From positions 124,001-188,000 of the forward strand of contig NZ_VLKG01000003.1 in assembly GCF_007830255.1 (NCBI RefSeq): DNA of 64,000 nucleotides, read 5' to 3'. The notes beneath the pieces are model-generated. The model was not told the DNA's origin. It saw only the letters and a list, made by a program, of their open reading frames with translations, and made no database searches. Positions within the stretch are counted from its first letter, which is position 1. Each line of letters starts with the position of its first letter. The DNA comes from Azomonas agilis (lineage in GTDB: Bacteria; Pseudomonadota; Gammaproteobacteria; Pseudomonadales; Pseudomonadaceae). A program made the position numbers and the translations under genes. Positions 39,793 to 46,992 of the stretch are shown here, piece after piece.

Positions 39793-39960
39793 GCAGCGGG
39801 TGAGGGTGCAGCAGTAGCTATTCTTAACCGTAATGAATCGGCTTTTTACTGTGTTCCGGCATCCGTTTATGCGGCCATGATAGAGCAGCTTGAAGACATA
39901 GAACTAAACGCCATTGCTGATGCACGTCAGGGTGAGGCCGTTGTGAAGATAAAACTCAGT
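39793..39960 (+). pseudogene. Remnant of a StbD/RelB-type antitoxin gene
   Basis: About 165 bp that match the intact prophage antitoxin gene (46325-46490) at roughly nine of ten bases. The reading continues through AVAILNRNESAFYCVPASVYAAMIEQLEDIELNAIAD-like sequence (residues about 25-60). The N-terminal part and the toxin gene are missing; the last codons run directly into IS3 transposase sequence. The copy lies on the host side of attL, so it is a relic of an earlier element or a partial duplication. Confidence 0.75.
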
Positions 39961-40364
39961 GAGTTGCTAGGCTGGCATCTGTCACGTACCGGCAAGGCCA
40001 CGACAGCAGCGAGTGCTTTGGAGCATGCTCTGGTTGCCCGTTTCGGTACTCTGGGGCGTGTTCCGGCCAGTTTTCTGCTGCGCTCGGACAATGACTGGTC
40101 TTCACTTCACGCCACTACACAAGCTTGGTACGTAGCTATGGCCTAAGGCAGGAGTTCATCACTCCGCACTGTCCGCAGCAGAATGAAATGGTTGAGCGGG
40201 TCATTTGTACACTCAAGGAGCAATGCGTGCATCGCCAACGCTTCGAGAGTTTACAGCATGCCAGTCGAGCGATCGGTGACTGGATCCAGTTTTATAACCA
40301 TCAGCGCCCTCATCAGGCATTGGCCATGAAGACACCTGCTGAGGCCTACGCATTAGCAGTATAA
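39961..40364 (+). pseudogene. IS3-family transposase (OrfB) fragment with frameshift
   Basis: The C-terminal half of an IS3-family DDE transposase. GWHLSRTGKATTAASALEHAL and LLRSDN lie in one frame; after a one-base loss near 40093 (AATGACTGG where AATGGACTGG is expected) the reading continues as SYGLRQEFITPHCPQQNEMVERV and FYNHQRPHQALAMKTPAEAY. OrfA and the first half of OrfB are absent. A possible IS end (GTGTCTAACTTTACGGAGCC) lies at about 39635-39655. The element cannot move by itself. Confidence 0.8.
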
Positions 40365-40426
40365 CCTGAGCAGATTCCGCTGGGTCATTACATGAGCTAT
40401 CTGAAAGCGCCATGAGCAGTCTGGGT

Positions 40427-40474
40427 GTGAGTAGATTTAATGACCGAACCGGATCTACTCACAAATCTACTCAC
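40427..40474. repeat. Three copies of a 10-mer: one inverted, two direct
   Basis: GTGAGTAGAT at 40427-40436 and its complement ATCTACTCAC at 40453-40462 and again at 40465-40474. It lies 110 bp from attL on the host side. Short spaced repeats of this kind can be arm sites for a tyrosine integrase, possibly of an earlier element at the same tRNA. Confidence 0.55.
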
Positions 40475-40486
40475 AATCTTTTGGGC

Positions 40487-40975
40487 TTACAAGGGACGTT
40501 TAGGGAATGCTTGGGGACAAAAAAACCGGCTAATAGCCGGTTTTCTCGGGGTTCCGAGTCTTTTCGGTATGACTCGAGAAACATATATGGTGCCCAGAGG
40601 CGGAATCGAACCACCGACACGGGGATTTTCAATTACTGTGCCGGTGCTAACTAGCTGACTTGCCTCGGTTTTATTAGGCATCAGCACCACGACTGAAAGC
40701 GTTACCACTGCTACTGACCCTGCCAGTTTTTGCCACATGCTTTTAACTTCTGGGTCTTTTTCCCTTTCAGCATGTTGGTCTAAGACGATTTTTCCGTGGG
40801 GTAATTCTAAGAGCTTCTCTAGTTTGTAAGCGTTTTGATCATCTAGTGTTATCACCTTTCCTGTACGGTGCTGACTCATTAGTGCCGATGACATTCCCAG
40901 CAATAGAGCCGCCTGACGATCGCTAGGCAGGTTTTTCTTTTTGATCAGCAGATCAATCCACTTAATTGATTTCAT
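40487..40975 (-). CDS. Inovirus-type repressor (small HTH regulator) reading across attL
   Basis: A 162-residue open frame. Residues 1-60 form a helix-turn-helix of the DUF3693 kind (SDRQAALLLGMSSALMSQHRTGKVITLDDQNAYKLEKLL as 15-53). A charged stretch (AEREKDPEVKSMWQKLAG) and a membrane-like segment SVAVVTLSVVVLM follow. Divergent orientation from the replication gene fits a lysogeny repressor. From about residue 113 the frame translates attL and then host DNA (IENPRVGGSIPPLGT is the tRNA-Phe 3' half), so the C-terminus differs from that of the free phage. It also runs through the tRNA terminator (40519-40545). Expression of the full 162 residues is doubtful. Confidence 0.7.
   Translation of the reverse strand: MKSIKWIDLLIKKKNLPSDRQAALLLGMSSALMSQHRTGKVITLDDQNAYKLEKLLELPHGKIVLDQHAEREKDPEVKSMWQKLAGSVAVVTLSVVVLMPNKTEASQLVSTGTVIENPRVGGSIPPLGTIYVSRVIPKRLGTPRKPAISRFFCPQAFPKRPL
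40519..40545 (-). terminator. Rho-independent terminator, originally of tRNA-Phe
   Basis: On the minus strand CCGGCTATTAGCCGG is followed by seven T residues (40519-40525). Before prophage insertion it stood about 50 bp behind the tRNA-Phe gene. It now lies within the 3' part of the repressor frame. Confidence 0.85.
40588..40633. repeat. attL: 46-bp copy of the tRNA-Phe 3' part
   Basis: TGGTGCCCAGAGGCGGAATC...GGGGATTTTCAAT is identical over 46 bp to 47850-47895, the 3' end of tRNA-Phe. After base 40633 the sequence diverges (TACTGTG instead of CCCCTGC). It marks the left end of the prophage. Confidence 0.93.
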
Positions 40976-41221
40976 CGCTTTTAGAGCCTCCTAGGGGCAT
41001 CTACCGCTACCGATACTAAGTTTGCCTTTGCATTCGTCTGGCTTTCAATGCTAATTTTCTCTTAGTACTAAGTCTGACTAAGCATGGAGTCTTTTTTCAA
41101 TGGACTGCCTTCCTCTCGCCTTACCTCGCATTTCTTCCTTTGACCTTCATCGCACTTTTGCCCTGACCGTTTCTCCGGCTTCGGTGATTCGCTTTTCGAT
41201 TTTTGGGTCGGCTCGGAGGGC

Positions 41222-41266
41222 AGTGGCGATCCTTGTAACACCGCCACTTTGTCCCATGGGTGGGAC
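41222..41266. other. Tandem hairpins in the phage intergenic region (candidate replication origin)
   Basis: AGTGGCG/CGCCACT (41222-41248) and GTCCCA-TGGG-TGGGAC (41251-41266) form two adjacent hairpins in the 406-bp gap between the divergent repressor and replication genes. Filamentous phages keep their nicking site and packaging hairpin in such a gap. The rest of the gap holds only overlapping frames without coding character. Confidence 0.45.
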
Positions 41267-41381
41267 TGACCTACCAGACAACACTGTTTTTGCACCACCT
41301 TAGTGCATTTTTTGATTAAAAAATGATCAGCTTTGTCGGTTTTACGACAAGCCTTTTTTCAGTGTTTTTTGGGTTTTTCTT

Positions 41382-42395
41382 ATGCTGCTCGATTGGATTA
41401 CAGCTCGCATTCCACTACAGCACCTTACGCCTGAAGCTCGTGAGTGCGTTCGGTTGCTGAATGATCGTGTCTGCTGTTACTGCCCCAAGACAGGCATAGT
41501 TCGGTATGAATCCTCTAGGTGGGAGTCTGTTCGCTCTGACAGCCACCAGATCGTGGCTCGCGCCGGATCAGATTTATGGGTTCAAGGCTCACCCGCCCGT
41601 GTGATTGGGGATGGAGATACGGTTTTTGGGGCTGGAGCTTCCCGTTCACTGGAAATCACTGCCGCCTTACAGCGCATGATCTCCTTCTTGGCTACCCAGT
41701 TGGGTGTTGCGCTTCCAGACGCTAGCCATTGGCTTGTGAGTCGTGTGGATGTTACCGGCAACCTACTGTTGGGGTCGCTAGCGGATGTTCGCATAGGTCT
41801 GTCCATCCTGCGCGGCGTGGAAGGGGGACGCTATCGCGTTTCCGCGACCGAAGGGGATACCGTCTATTGGTCGAACGCCTCCAAGCTGCGTAAGGGCAAG
41901 GCTTACGCCAAAGGCCCACACCTACACCATTTACTCGACAAAAAGACCTACACAGGTCGCCGCTACAACGAAGCCGAACTTGCTTTCGCTCAAAGGCTAT
42001 TGCGCCTAGAACTAACGCTGGGTCGTGAGTGGTTTGCCCGTAATCCATGGCAAACAGTGACCGCTGAAATGCTGACAAATGAATGGAACGAATACTTCGG
42101 ACGAATGATTGGGGGAGCAGAGATCGTGGAAGACACTGACTTGAGAACTCGCATTGTTACTGCTGCTGAAACGGAATCTCGTGGAAAAGCCGCCTATGGT
42201 TGTTGGCTCATGATTCAAAGCGAAGGCTGGGAACGGGCCCGTGAAGCTTTCTCTAAAACAACTTGGTATCGGCATTTAGAAATAATCAGAAAGGCCGGTC
42301 TGAGCGATGCGGACATTAGTGCCGGTCGAGTTGTTCAACTGCGTCGCCGCATTATCGAAGCTCAACTTGTTAATTCATGGGCCGATGTCGCCTAA
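41382..42395 (+). CDS. Inovirus replication initiation protein (gene II/X type)
   Basis: A 337-residue protein of the phage/plasmid replication family related to phage gpII/gpX and RstA. It would nick the plus origin and start rolling-circle replication. Recognisable parts are LLDWITARIPL at the start, a central HWLVSRVDVTGNLLLGS, YWSNASKLRKGKAYAKGPHL and LLRLELTLGREWFARN. It is divergent from the repressor and followed 10 bp later by the ssDNA-binding gene. Confidence 0.87.
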   Translation: MLLDWITARIPLQHLTPEARECVRLLNDRVCCYCPKTGIVRYESSRWESVRSDSHQIVARAGSDLWVQGSPARVIGDGDTVFGAGASRSLEITAALQRMISFLATQLGVALPDASHWLVSRVDVTGNLLLGSLADVRIGLSILRGVEGGRYRVSATEGDTVYWSNASKLRKGKAYAKGPHLHHLLDKKTYTGRRYNEAELAFAQRLLRLELTLGREWFARNPWQTVTAEMLTNEWNEYFGRMIGGAEIVEDTDLRTRIVTAAETESRGKAAYGCWLMIQSEGWERAREAFSKTTWYRHLEIIRKAGLSDADISAGRVVQLRRRIIEAQLVNSWADVA

Positions 42396-42405
42396 AGGAG
42401 TAGCT

Positions 42406-42711
42406 ATGTCTATTTACATTGAAATTGATAGTTTAGAAATTAAGTCACGCTCTGGGGTTTCTGCTAGGACGGGTAAGCCTTATACCATTCGTGAGCAACG
42501 TGCTTACTTGCATCAGTCGGGTCAAAAATACCCAACTGGCTTTTCAATTAGTTTAGAGGAAGATCAGTCTCCTTATCCGGTTGGTCGGTATGACTTAGAT
42601 GATTCGAGTTTCTTTATAGGTCGTTTTTCCGATTTGCAAGTTAAGCCTCGGTTAAGGACTTCTAACGCTAACTCAGGAGTTTCATCAGCTCCTATAACTC
42701 GTACTGCTTGA
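42406..42711 (+). CDS. Phage single-stranded DNA-binding protein (gene V type)
   Basis: A 101-residue helix-destabilising protein that would coat phage ssDNA before packaging. It has SGVSARTGKPYTIREQRAYLH and SPYPVGRYDLDDSSFFIGRF, the pattern of Pf-type gpV proteins. The start at 42406 has AAAGGAG five nt upstream; an upstream frame lies inside the replication gene. The C-terminal tail is Ser/Asn-rich. Confidence 0.88.
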   Translation: MSIYIEIDSLEIKSRSGVSARTGKPYTIREQRAYLHQSGQKYPTGFSISLEEDQSPYPVGRYDLDDSSFFIGRFSDLQVKPRLRTSNANSGVSSAPITRTA

Positions 42712-42724
42712 GTGGGTTGTATTT

Positions 42725-42844
42725 ATGACTCAATCAGACATTGACGGACTTTATTACTTAGTTTTAGCAGGCTGTATAGTTTCTGGTCTTTCTTTGTTTT
42801 GTTTATTTATGGAGTTTACTTCTAAGTCGAAGGGTAAGTGTTAA
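42725..42844 (+). CDS. Small inovirus membrane protein 1 (39 residues)
   Basis: ATG to TAA, 39 residues: a short acidic head (TQSDIDG), one membrane helix of about 22 residues (LYYLVLAGCIVSGLSLFCLF) and a Lys-rich tail. It overlaps the next small gene by one base. Size and place, before the major coat gene, fit end-cap proteins such as pVII/pIX, but sequence identity cannot be claimed. Confidence 0.65.
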   Translation: MTQSDIDGLYYLVLAGCIVSGLSLFCLFMEFTSKSKGKC

Positions 42845-42948
42845 TGGAAGTTGGTTTAATCACTTTAGATCATATTTATTATCTAATATCTGGCATTGCC
42901 TTTGTTATTAGTTTTGGAAGTGGCTATTCAGCGGGAGTGACTTCGTGA
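42844..42948 (+). CDS. Small inovirus membrane protein 2 (34 residues)
   Basis: ATG at 42844 overlaps the previous TAA (TAATG). The 34 residues have one hydrophobic helix (YYLISGIAFVISFGSGY). It overlaps the next gene by 4 bp (GTGA). A minor virion or assembly protein is likely from context. Confidence 0.6.
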   Translation: MEVGLITLDHIYYLISGIAFVISFGSGYSAGVTS

Positions 42949-43067
42949 CTGAGGAAGTTGAATTAGCAATTTTAATTGCCGGACTTTGTTGCCTTTTCTG
43001 GGTAACGGGGTACGGCTTTGGCAGCGTCATTCGTTTTTATCGACGCATTTTTAGTAAAGTTGTTTAG
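42945..43067 (+). CDS. Small inovirus membrane protein 3 (40 residues)
   Basis: Starts at GTG within the GTGA overlap. The 40 residues have an acidic N-terminus (TEEVE), one membrane helix (LAILIAGLCCLFWVTGYGFG) and a basic C-terminus (RFYRRIFSK), the polarity of inovirus cap and coat proteins. It ends 9 bp before the major coat gene, with the AGGAG of the latter between them. Confidence 0.62.
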   Translation: MTEEVELAILIAGLCCLFWVTGYGFGSVIRFYRRIFSKVV

Positions 43068-43076
43068 GAGTTTTTT

Positions 43077-43340
43077 ATGCTCTCTTACCTTCGGCGTTTA
43101 AAAGAACGGTCTAACCGTGTCTTTTTAGCAGTTGCTGCCTTTTTTCTTCCAGCAATTGCGCTGGCTCAAGAGGCTGGTAGCGGTGATCAAGTTACTGCTG
43201 GCATTGCTTCGTTGCAGGGTCAAGTCTTGACTTACGTTGGCCTCGGTATCGGTGCCTGTGTCGCTATTTTGCTCGTCTCGCTTGCCGGTGATATCGGCAT
43301 TGGTGTTGCCAAAAAATGGCTGCGCAAAGGGGCTAGCTAA
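43077..43340 (+). CDS. Major coat protein (pVIII type)
   Basis: An 87-residue precursor. A long signal peptide ends at ALA-Q near residue 30. The mature chain of about 57 residues has an acidic start (QEAGSGDQ), a membrane helix (LTYVGLGIGACVAILLVSLAG) and a basic end (KKWLRKGAS). This is the classic filamentous phage coat layout. It has AGGAG upstream and abuts the pIII-type gene (TAATG). Confidence 0.88.
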   Translation: MLSYLRRLKERSNRVFLAVAAFFLPAIALAQEAGSGDQVTAGIASLQGQVLTYVGLGIGACVAILLVSLAGDIGIGVAKKWLRKGAS

Positions 43341-44641
43341 TGAGAAAGGCGGCCCTAGTGTTGGCGACTTCGGTCGCCTTTCTTCTTTCTGCTGATGCGT
43401 TTGCAGCGCGCAAAGATGTAGCTCATCCTCCTGTTTCTGATGTTATTGCATCGGGCACTGCATCTAAGAACGGCACTTCGTTAGATATTGCTGCCGCTAT
43501 TTCAGGTGTTCTTATTGAGTCTAGTCGTGGGGCTTTGACTGTTCCCGTTCAGTCTATAACGTCAGTTCCGCAATCTAATATTGTCTCGTTAGTTAAGGGT
43601 ACTCTTAAAAATACGCCTGCTACTGCTCTAACTACAGTTGCTTTTGTTGCGTTATTAGAAGCGGTTGACTGGGTGATTGAAGGGGAGGTGATATCTAAAG
43701 AAGTTAATGGGGCTCCCGTTTTAGGTAGTGCGTCTACTGATTATTACTGGATCGGTTCAGGCACTACTAAATATTCTGATCCTTCTTCTGCTTGTTCTAC
43801 TATTCATCCTCATTATTCATTTTCTCGTTTTGAGTTTTTTACTTATTCTGGTCAGCTTAGAGCTCATTGTTATTACACTGGCTTTTCTTCTCCTTTAGCT
43901 ACAGCTTATCGTTATGGTTCAACTTGCCCAACTGGCACAACTTATAACACAACGGCTGGCGGCTGTATTGGCCAAACTAGAGTTCCTTTAACTTCTGCTG
44001 ATATTGATAACTCCACCGCTTTAGATGACTTTATTAAAAATTCTCCGGTTTCTCTTCAGAAAGATTTAATTAAAGAATCCTGTCAAGTTAAAGCACAGCC
44101 TAAAGATTGTTATGACAGCTTGCCGGATCGTAGGCGATTAGACGGCCCCGACAGCATTGATTTACCTGATCTCGATTTTTCTACTACTGAGATCACGTTA
44201 AACGGTGATACTAATACAACAACAACTAATAATAAGTCTGAAGTAAGTATTCAGTATAATGATAATTCGATTGAATATACTGAGAATCAAACTACTACAA
44301 CAACTAATTCTAACGGTACTACTACAACTAAAACTGAGACAGTAACTGTTCCTACCCTTCCTCTTTTATCTATTGAGCCTTGGACAGATGTCCCTGCTGA
44401 TATTAGTGGTACTTCTGGGGGCCTAAGTTTTTTACCGTACTCTCCCACTTTTAGTATGGGTGGTGGAGGCTGTAGTGAATGGACGTTTCAATTGCCGGTA
44501 ATTGGAAACTTAACTACCAACTATTGCCCGATACACGAGCAATATGTACGTCCTACATTAGCGTTCTTTTTCTACCTCTGGACTGTTTTACATATCTTTC
44601 ATATCGCGCGTGAAACTACTCAGATTGTGAGGGCTAAATAA
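43340..44641 (+). CDS. Minor coat / adsorption protein (pIII type)
   Basis: A 433-residue secreted protein. A signal peptide (1-22, ADAFA) is followed by two Cys-containing domains, a Thr/Asn-rich linker (about 280-335, with runs of Thr and Asn), a Cys-containing domain near 370-395 and a C-terminal membrane anchor (LAFFFYLWTVLHIFHIA). Size, place and a membrane anchor at the end match the receptor-binding protein of inoviruses. The N-terminal part should set host range. Confidence 0.82.
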   Translation: MRKAALVLATSVAFLLSADAFAARKDVAHPPVSDVIASGTASKNGTSLDIAAAISGVLIESSRGALTVPVQSITSVPQSNIVSLVKGTLKNTPATALTTVAFVALLEAVDWVIEGEVISKEVNGAPVLGSASTDYYWIGSGTTKYSDPSSACSTIHPHYSFSRFEFFTYSGQLRAHCYYTGFSSPLATAYRYGSTCPTGTTYNTTAGGCIGQTRVPLTSADIDNSTALDDFIKNSPVSLQKDLIKESCQVKAQPKDCYDSLPDRRRLDGPDSIDLPDLDFSTTEITLNGDTNTTTTNNKSEVSIQYNDNSIEYTENQTTTTTNSNGTTTTKTETVTVPTLPLLSIEPWTDVPADISGTSGGLSFLPYSPTFSMGGGGCSEWTFQLPVIGNLTTNYCPIHEQYVRPTLAFFFYLWTVLHIFHIARETTQIVRAK

Positions 44642-44955
44642 TGCAGGCAATTATTACTGCTCTGGTTTCAATATTTACTAACTTAGCTTCGTTCGTTACT
44701 AAGTGGCTCGGTATTAAATACACCATTAGGATGGTTGTAGTTGCCGCTTGGTTAGCGGCTGTTTCTGCTTTCTTGATTGCACTCGGTGTATTAAGTGGCA
44801 ACTTATATTCATCTGTACCAAGTTGGGTTCAAGATGCTTTAGACCTTCTTCCATCTAATACTCTTCCCTGTATCGCGGCTATTGCTGCCGCTTATGCGGC
44901 TTCTTGGACATACACTGAGATCACTACATTAATAACGATCAAAGGTCGTGTTTAG
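44641..44955 (+). CDS. Minor coat protein, DUF2523/pVI type
   Basis: A 104-residue hydrophobic protein with three membrane segments (about residues 1-20, 28-52 and 75-97) and a Pro-Ser-Trp loop between them. DUF2523 proteins stand between pIII and Zot genes in many inoviruses and act as pVI. It overlaps the pIII-type gene by one base. Confidence 0.82.
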   Translation: MQAIITALVSIFTNLASFVTKWLGIKYTIRMVVVAAWLAAVSAFLIALGVLSGNLYSSVPSWVQDALDLLPSNTLPCIAAIAAAYAASWTYTEITTLITIKGRV

Positions 44956-44963
44956 CTCTTGAG

Positions 44964-45003
44964 GCGGGGTGTAGCGGCCTCTAGGAGGCCGTCTACACCC
45001 CGC
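44964..45003. other. Large perfect hairpin between pVI-type and zot genes
   Basis: GCGGGGTGTAG (44964-44974) pairs with CTACACCCCGC (44993-45003), and CGGCCTC-TAG-GAGGCCG forms the tip; only one T is unpaired in 18 bp of stem. No T-run follows. It could be a terminator after the virion genes or the phage packaging signal. Confidence 0.7.
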
Positions 45004-45025
45004 ATCTATTAATTGAGGACTTCTT

Positions 45026-45907
45026 ATGACTGTCTATTTTTTAACGGGGAAGTTAGGTTCGGGTAAGTCGTTAATGAGCGTAAGTAAAATCCGCGAATAC
45101 TTGGAAGCGGGTCGTCGAGTTGCTACTAATCTCGATATTTACTTAGATGCCATGTTTACCAATAACAAATCTTCCATTGTGCGTTTACCCGATAAGCCGC
45201 GTATTGAAGATATGAAAGCCCTAGGTTCTGGATATGAATCAGACGACCCTCGCGATAATACTGAGTCTAAGTATGGTCTTATTGTTCTTGACGAGTGCGG
45301 GACCTGGCTTAACTCACGAGAATGGAATGACAAGGGAAGACGAGCTCTTATTGACTGGTTTCTACACGCGAGAAAGCACAGATGGGATGTGATTTTTCTC
45401 ATTCAAGACATTGAAGCCTGTGATGGTCAAATTGTCCGTGCGCTCTGTGAGCACTTGGTAATTTGCAGAAGGATGGATCGTTACCGCGTTTTTAAAGTAC
45501 GTCTGCCTCGCTTTCATATCGCAACCGTTTACTACGGCACTACTGCGAATAAAGGCAATTTCGTTGAGCGCTGGGTGTATCGTGGTACTGAGCTGTATGC
45601 CGCTTACGACACACGCCAGTGTTTCAGCGATGGCTTAGAGTTTCATGGTAATGATCTGGTCGATATGCGCGCTATGTACTCTGTTTTGTCTGCATATCAC
45701 GTTAAAGGCCGCTATATCACATCGCCTGCTGCTTCGGTGTCGTTTGGTCAGCGCCTAGCCCGTTTTGCTTTTTGGGCTGTTTGGGGCCCGTATTTGCTTT
45801 GGCTGTCTCTATTTGATTCAGAGCGCTTTAAACGGCAGTATCTGCAACAACGTCAGCGTGATTCTGTTTTGATAGCTGACCGTCAGATCACTTTTGAGCG
45901 AGAGTAA
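45026..45907 (+). CDS. Zot-like phage assembly ATPase (pI)
   Basis: A 293-residue inner-membrane assembly ATPase. Walker A is GKLGSGKS (near residue 8) and Walker B is LIVLDECG; the Zot domain spans about 1-190 and includes DWFLHARKHRWDVIFLIQD. A membrane segment at about 250-268 (ARFAFWAVWGPYLLWLSLF) leaves a short periplasmic tail. The tail is shorter than in Ff pI proteins. It powers extrusion of phage through the envelope. Confidence 0.9.
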   Translation: MTVYFLTGKLGSGKSLMSVSKIREYLEAGRRVATNLDIYLDAMFTNNKSSIVRLPDKPRIEDMKALGSGYESDDPRDNTESKYGLIVLDECGTWLNSREWNDKGRRALIDWFLHARKHRWDVIFLIQDIEACDGQIVRALCEHLVICRRMDRYRVFKVRLPRFHIATVYYGTTANKGNFVERWVYRGTELYAAYDTRQCFSDGLEFHGNDLVDMRAMYSVLSAYHVKGRYITSPAASVSFGQRLARFAFWAVWGPYLLWLSLFDSERFKRQYLQQRQRDSVLIADRQITFERE

Positions 45908-45908
45908 A

Positions 45909-46178
45909 ATGGGACTACAAGACAGGGATTGGTTTAAAGAAGATCAGGATCGGCGTGCTAATTCTTCTAATAGTTCGTCTGGATCCACTTACAGTTCAGA
46001 ACCTAAAGCAAAATCGGCTTCAACTCGAACACACAAATCTCAATCTAAGCCAGTCGATTCTTGTCCTTGGAAGGCTGAAACTCGTACAGAATCGTTGGCT
46101 TTTTCTGGTCTTGCTGTTTTCTGCCTCGTTCTGATTTCTTTCATTGCGGGCACTTTCTTTGCTCATTTCTTTCTGTAG
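45909..46178 (+). CDS. Small tail-anchored protein of the prophage
   Basis: An 89-residue protein. It begins MGLQDRDWFKEDQDRR, a short motif also seen at the N-terminus of various bacterial envelope proteins; then a Ser/Lys-rich linker, and ends with a membrane helix (FSGLAVFCLVLISFIAGTFF). ATG 45909 follows the zot stop by 1 bp; a TTG start at 45894 is less likely. It may act with Zot in assembly, but this is only inferred from the position. Confidence 0.65.
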   Translation: MGLQDRDWFKEDQDRRANSSNSSSGSTYSSEPKAKSASTRTHKSQSKPVDSCPWKAETRTESLAFSGLAVFCLVLISFIAGTFFAHFFL

Positions 46179-46245
46179 TTTCTTCTAATTGACTGCTTTA
46201 AAGGCCTATTATTCATGCTGTTAATAGGTCTTGGAGCGTTTTCTC

Positions 46246-46494
46246 ATGGTATATCCCATTTTTGCCAACGTCGCTGCCAGTGTTTCAGAATTGAAAAAGA
46301 ACCCTATGGCCACTGTCGCTGCTGGTGACGGTGCAGCAGTAGCCATTCTTAACCGTAATGAACCGGCTTTTTACTGTGTTCCGGCATCTGTCTATGCAGC
46401 CATGATGGAACGGCTTGAAGACATAGAGCTAAATGCCATTGCCGATGCACGTCAGGGTGAGGCCGTTGTGAAGGTAAAACTCAGTGACCTTTGA
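46246..46494 (+). CDS. Antitoxin, StbD/RelB (Phd-like) family
   Basis: An 82-residue antitoxin: YPIFANVAASVSELKKNPM and the segment AVAILNRNEPAFYCVPASVYAAMMERLEDIELNAIAD (residues about 29-65). It would bind the toxin and repress the operon. The start at 46246 is ATG with GGAGCG upstream. It overlaps the toxin gene by 11 bp. A diverged partial copy lies at 39793-39960 outside the prophage. Confidence 0.87.
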   Translation: MVYPIFANVAASVSELKKNPMATVAAGDGAAVAILNRNEPAFYCVPASVYAAMMERLEDIELNAIADARQGEAVVKVKLSDL

Positions 46495-46777
46495 ACTGGG
46501 CTTTCTGGATTCGGCGTTAAAGGAATGGCGCAAGCTGGATCCAAACACCCGAAGCATGTTTAGCAAAAAACTCTCTGAACGCTGTGAAAACCCCCGTATT
46601 CCCTCGGCCCAGCTTTCAGGGAGTAAGGACAGATACAAAATCAAGTTACGGGGTGTGGGGTATCGGTTGGTCTATGAAGTCCGCGATGCCGAAATACTGA
46701 TTGTTGTTATTGCAGTTGGCCCCAGAGAACGAAACGAGGTGTATAAAAAAGCGGAAACTCGCAAAATCTCGGACTGA
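46484..46777 (+). CDS. Toxin, RelE/StbE family mRNA interferase
   Basis: A 97-residue toxin. It has FELGFLDSALKEWRKLD, the basic RYKIKLRGVGYRLVYEV and VIAVGPRERNEVYKKA, as in RelE/StbE proteins that cut mRNA in the ribosome. Translated with the antitoxin through an 11-bp overlap. In a Pf-type prophage such a pair helps keep the prophage and limits superinfection; that role here is inferred. Confidence 0.87.
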   Translation: MTFELGFLDSALKEWRKLDPNTRSMFSKKLSERCENPRIPSAQLSGSKDRYKIKLRGVGYRLVYEVRDAEILIVVIAVGPRERNEVYKKAETRKISD

Positions 46778-46804
46778 CAGGCCTTGGCCTGTCATAAAGC
46801 GCAG

Positions 46805-46832
46805 GCACGGGGTTTCGTGAAACCCCCCGTGC
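46805..46832. other. GC-rich hairpin between toxin and integrase genes
   Basis: GCACGGGGTTT and AAACCCCCCGTGC form an 11-bp stem with a two-base bulge. It lies in the 215-bp gap before the integrase gene and could end the TA transcript or shield the integrase start. An AGGCCTTGGCCT near-palindrome lies just before it. No gene is convincing in the gap. Confidence 0.45.
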
Positions 46833-46992
46833 TAATGCGCTGGAGCCCGCGAAGCGGCCCTAACCTGACCCAAGCACAAGGCCAAGAACCCAATCTGCAA
46901 CAACACGATAGCCAATCCGCGAAATACGGACGTTCATCAACACAAGACCCTCCCGTGCCTAGTAAGCCGCTTTTCGTTTTCTGGAGAAAACG

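Noticed and set aside
39635-40364. An intact IS3 element
   Set aside because: OrfA and half of OrfB are missing, there is a frameshift, and no matching right inverted repeat could be found.
40427-40474. A CRISPR array
   Set aside because: Three 10-mers, one inverted, with unequal short spacers; no cas genes.
40440-40658. Plus-strand frames encoding PRGGIEPPTRGFS-type sequence
   Set aside because: This is a translation of the tRNA-Phe 3' end, a frequent false gene.
41068-41303. Two small overlapping frames in the prophage intergenic region
   Set aside because: They lie on opposite strands of the same hairpin-rich DNA, without ribosome sites or protein-like composition.
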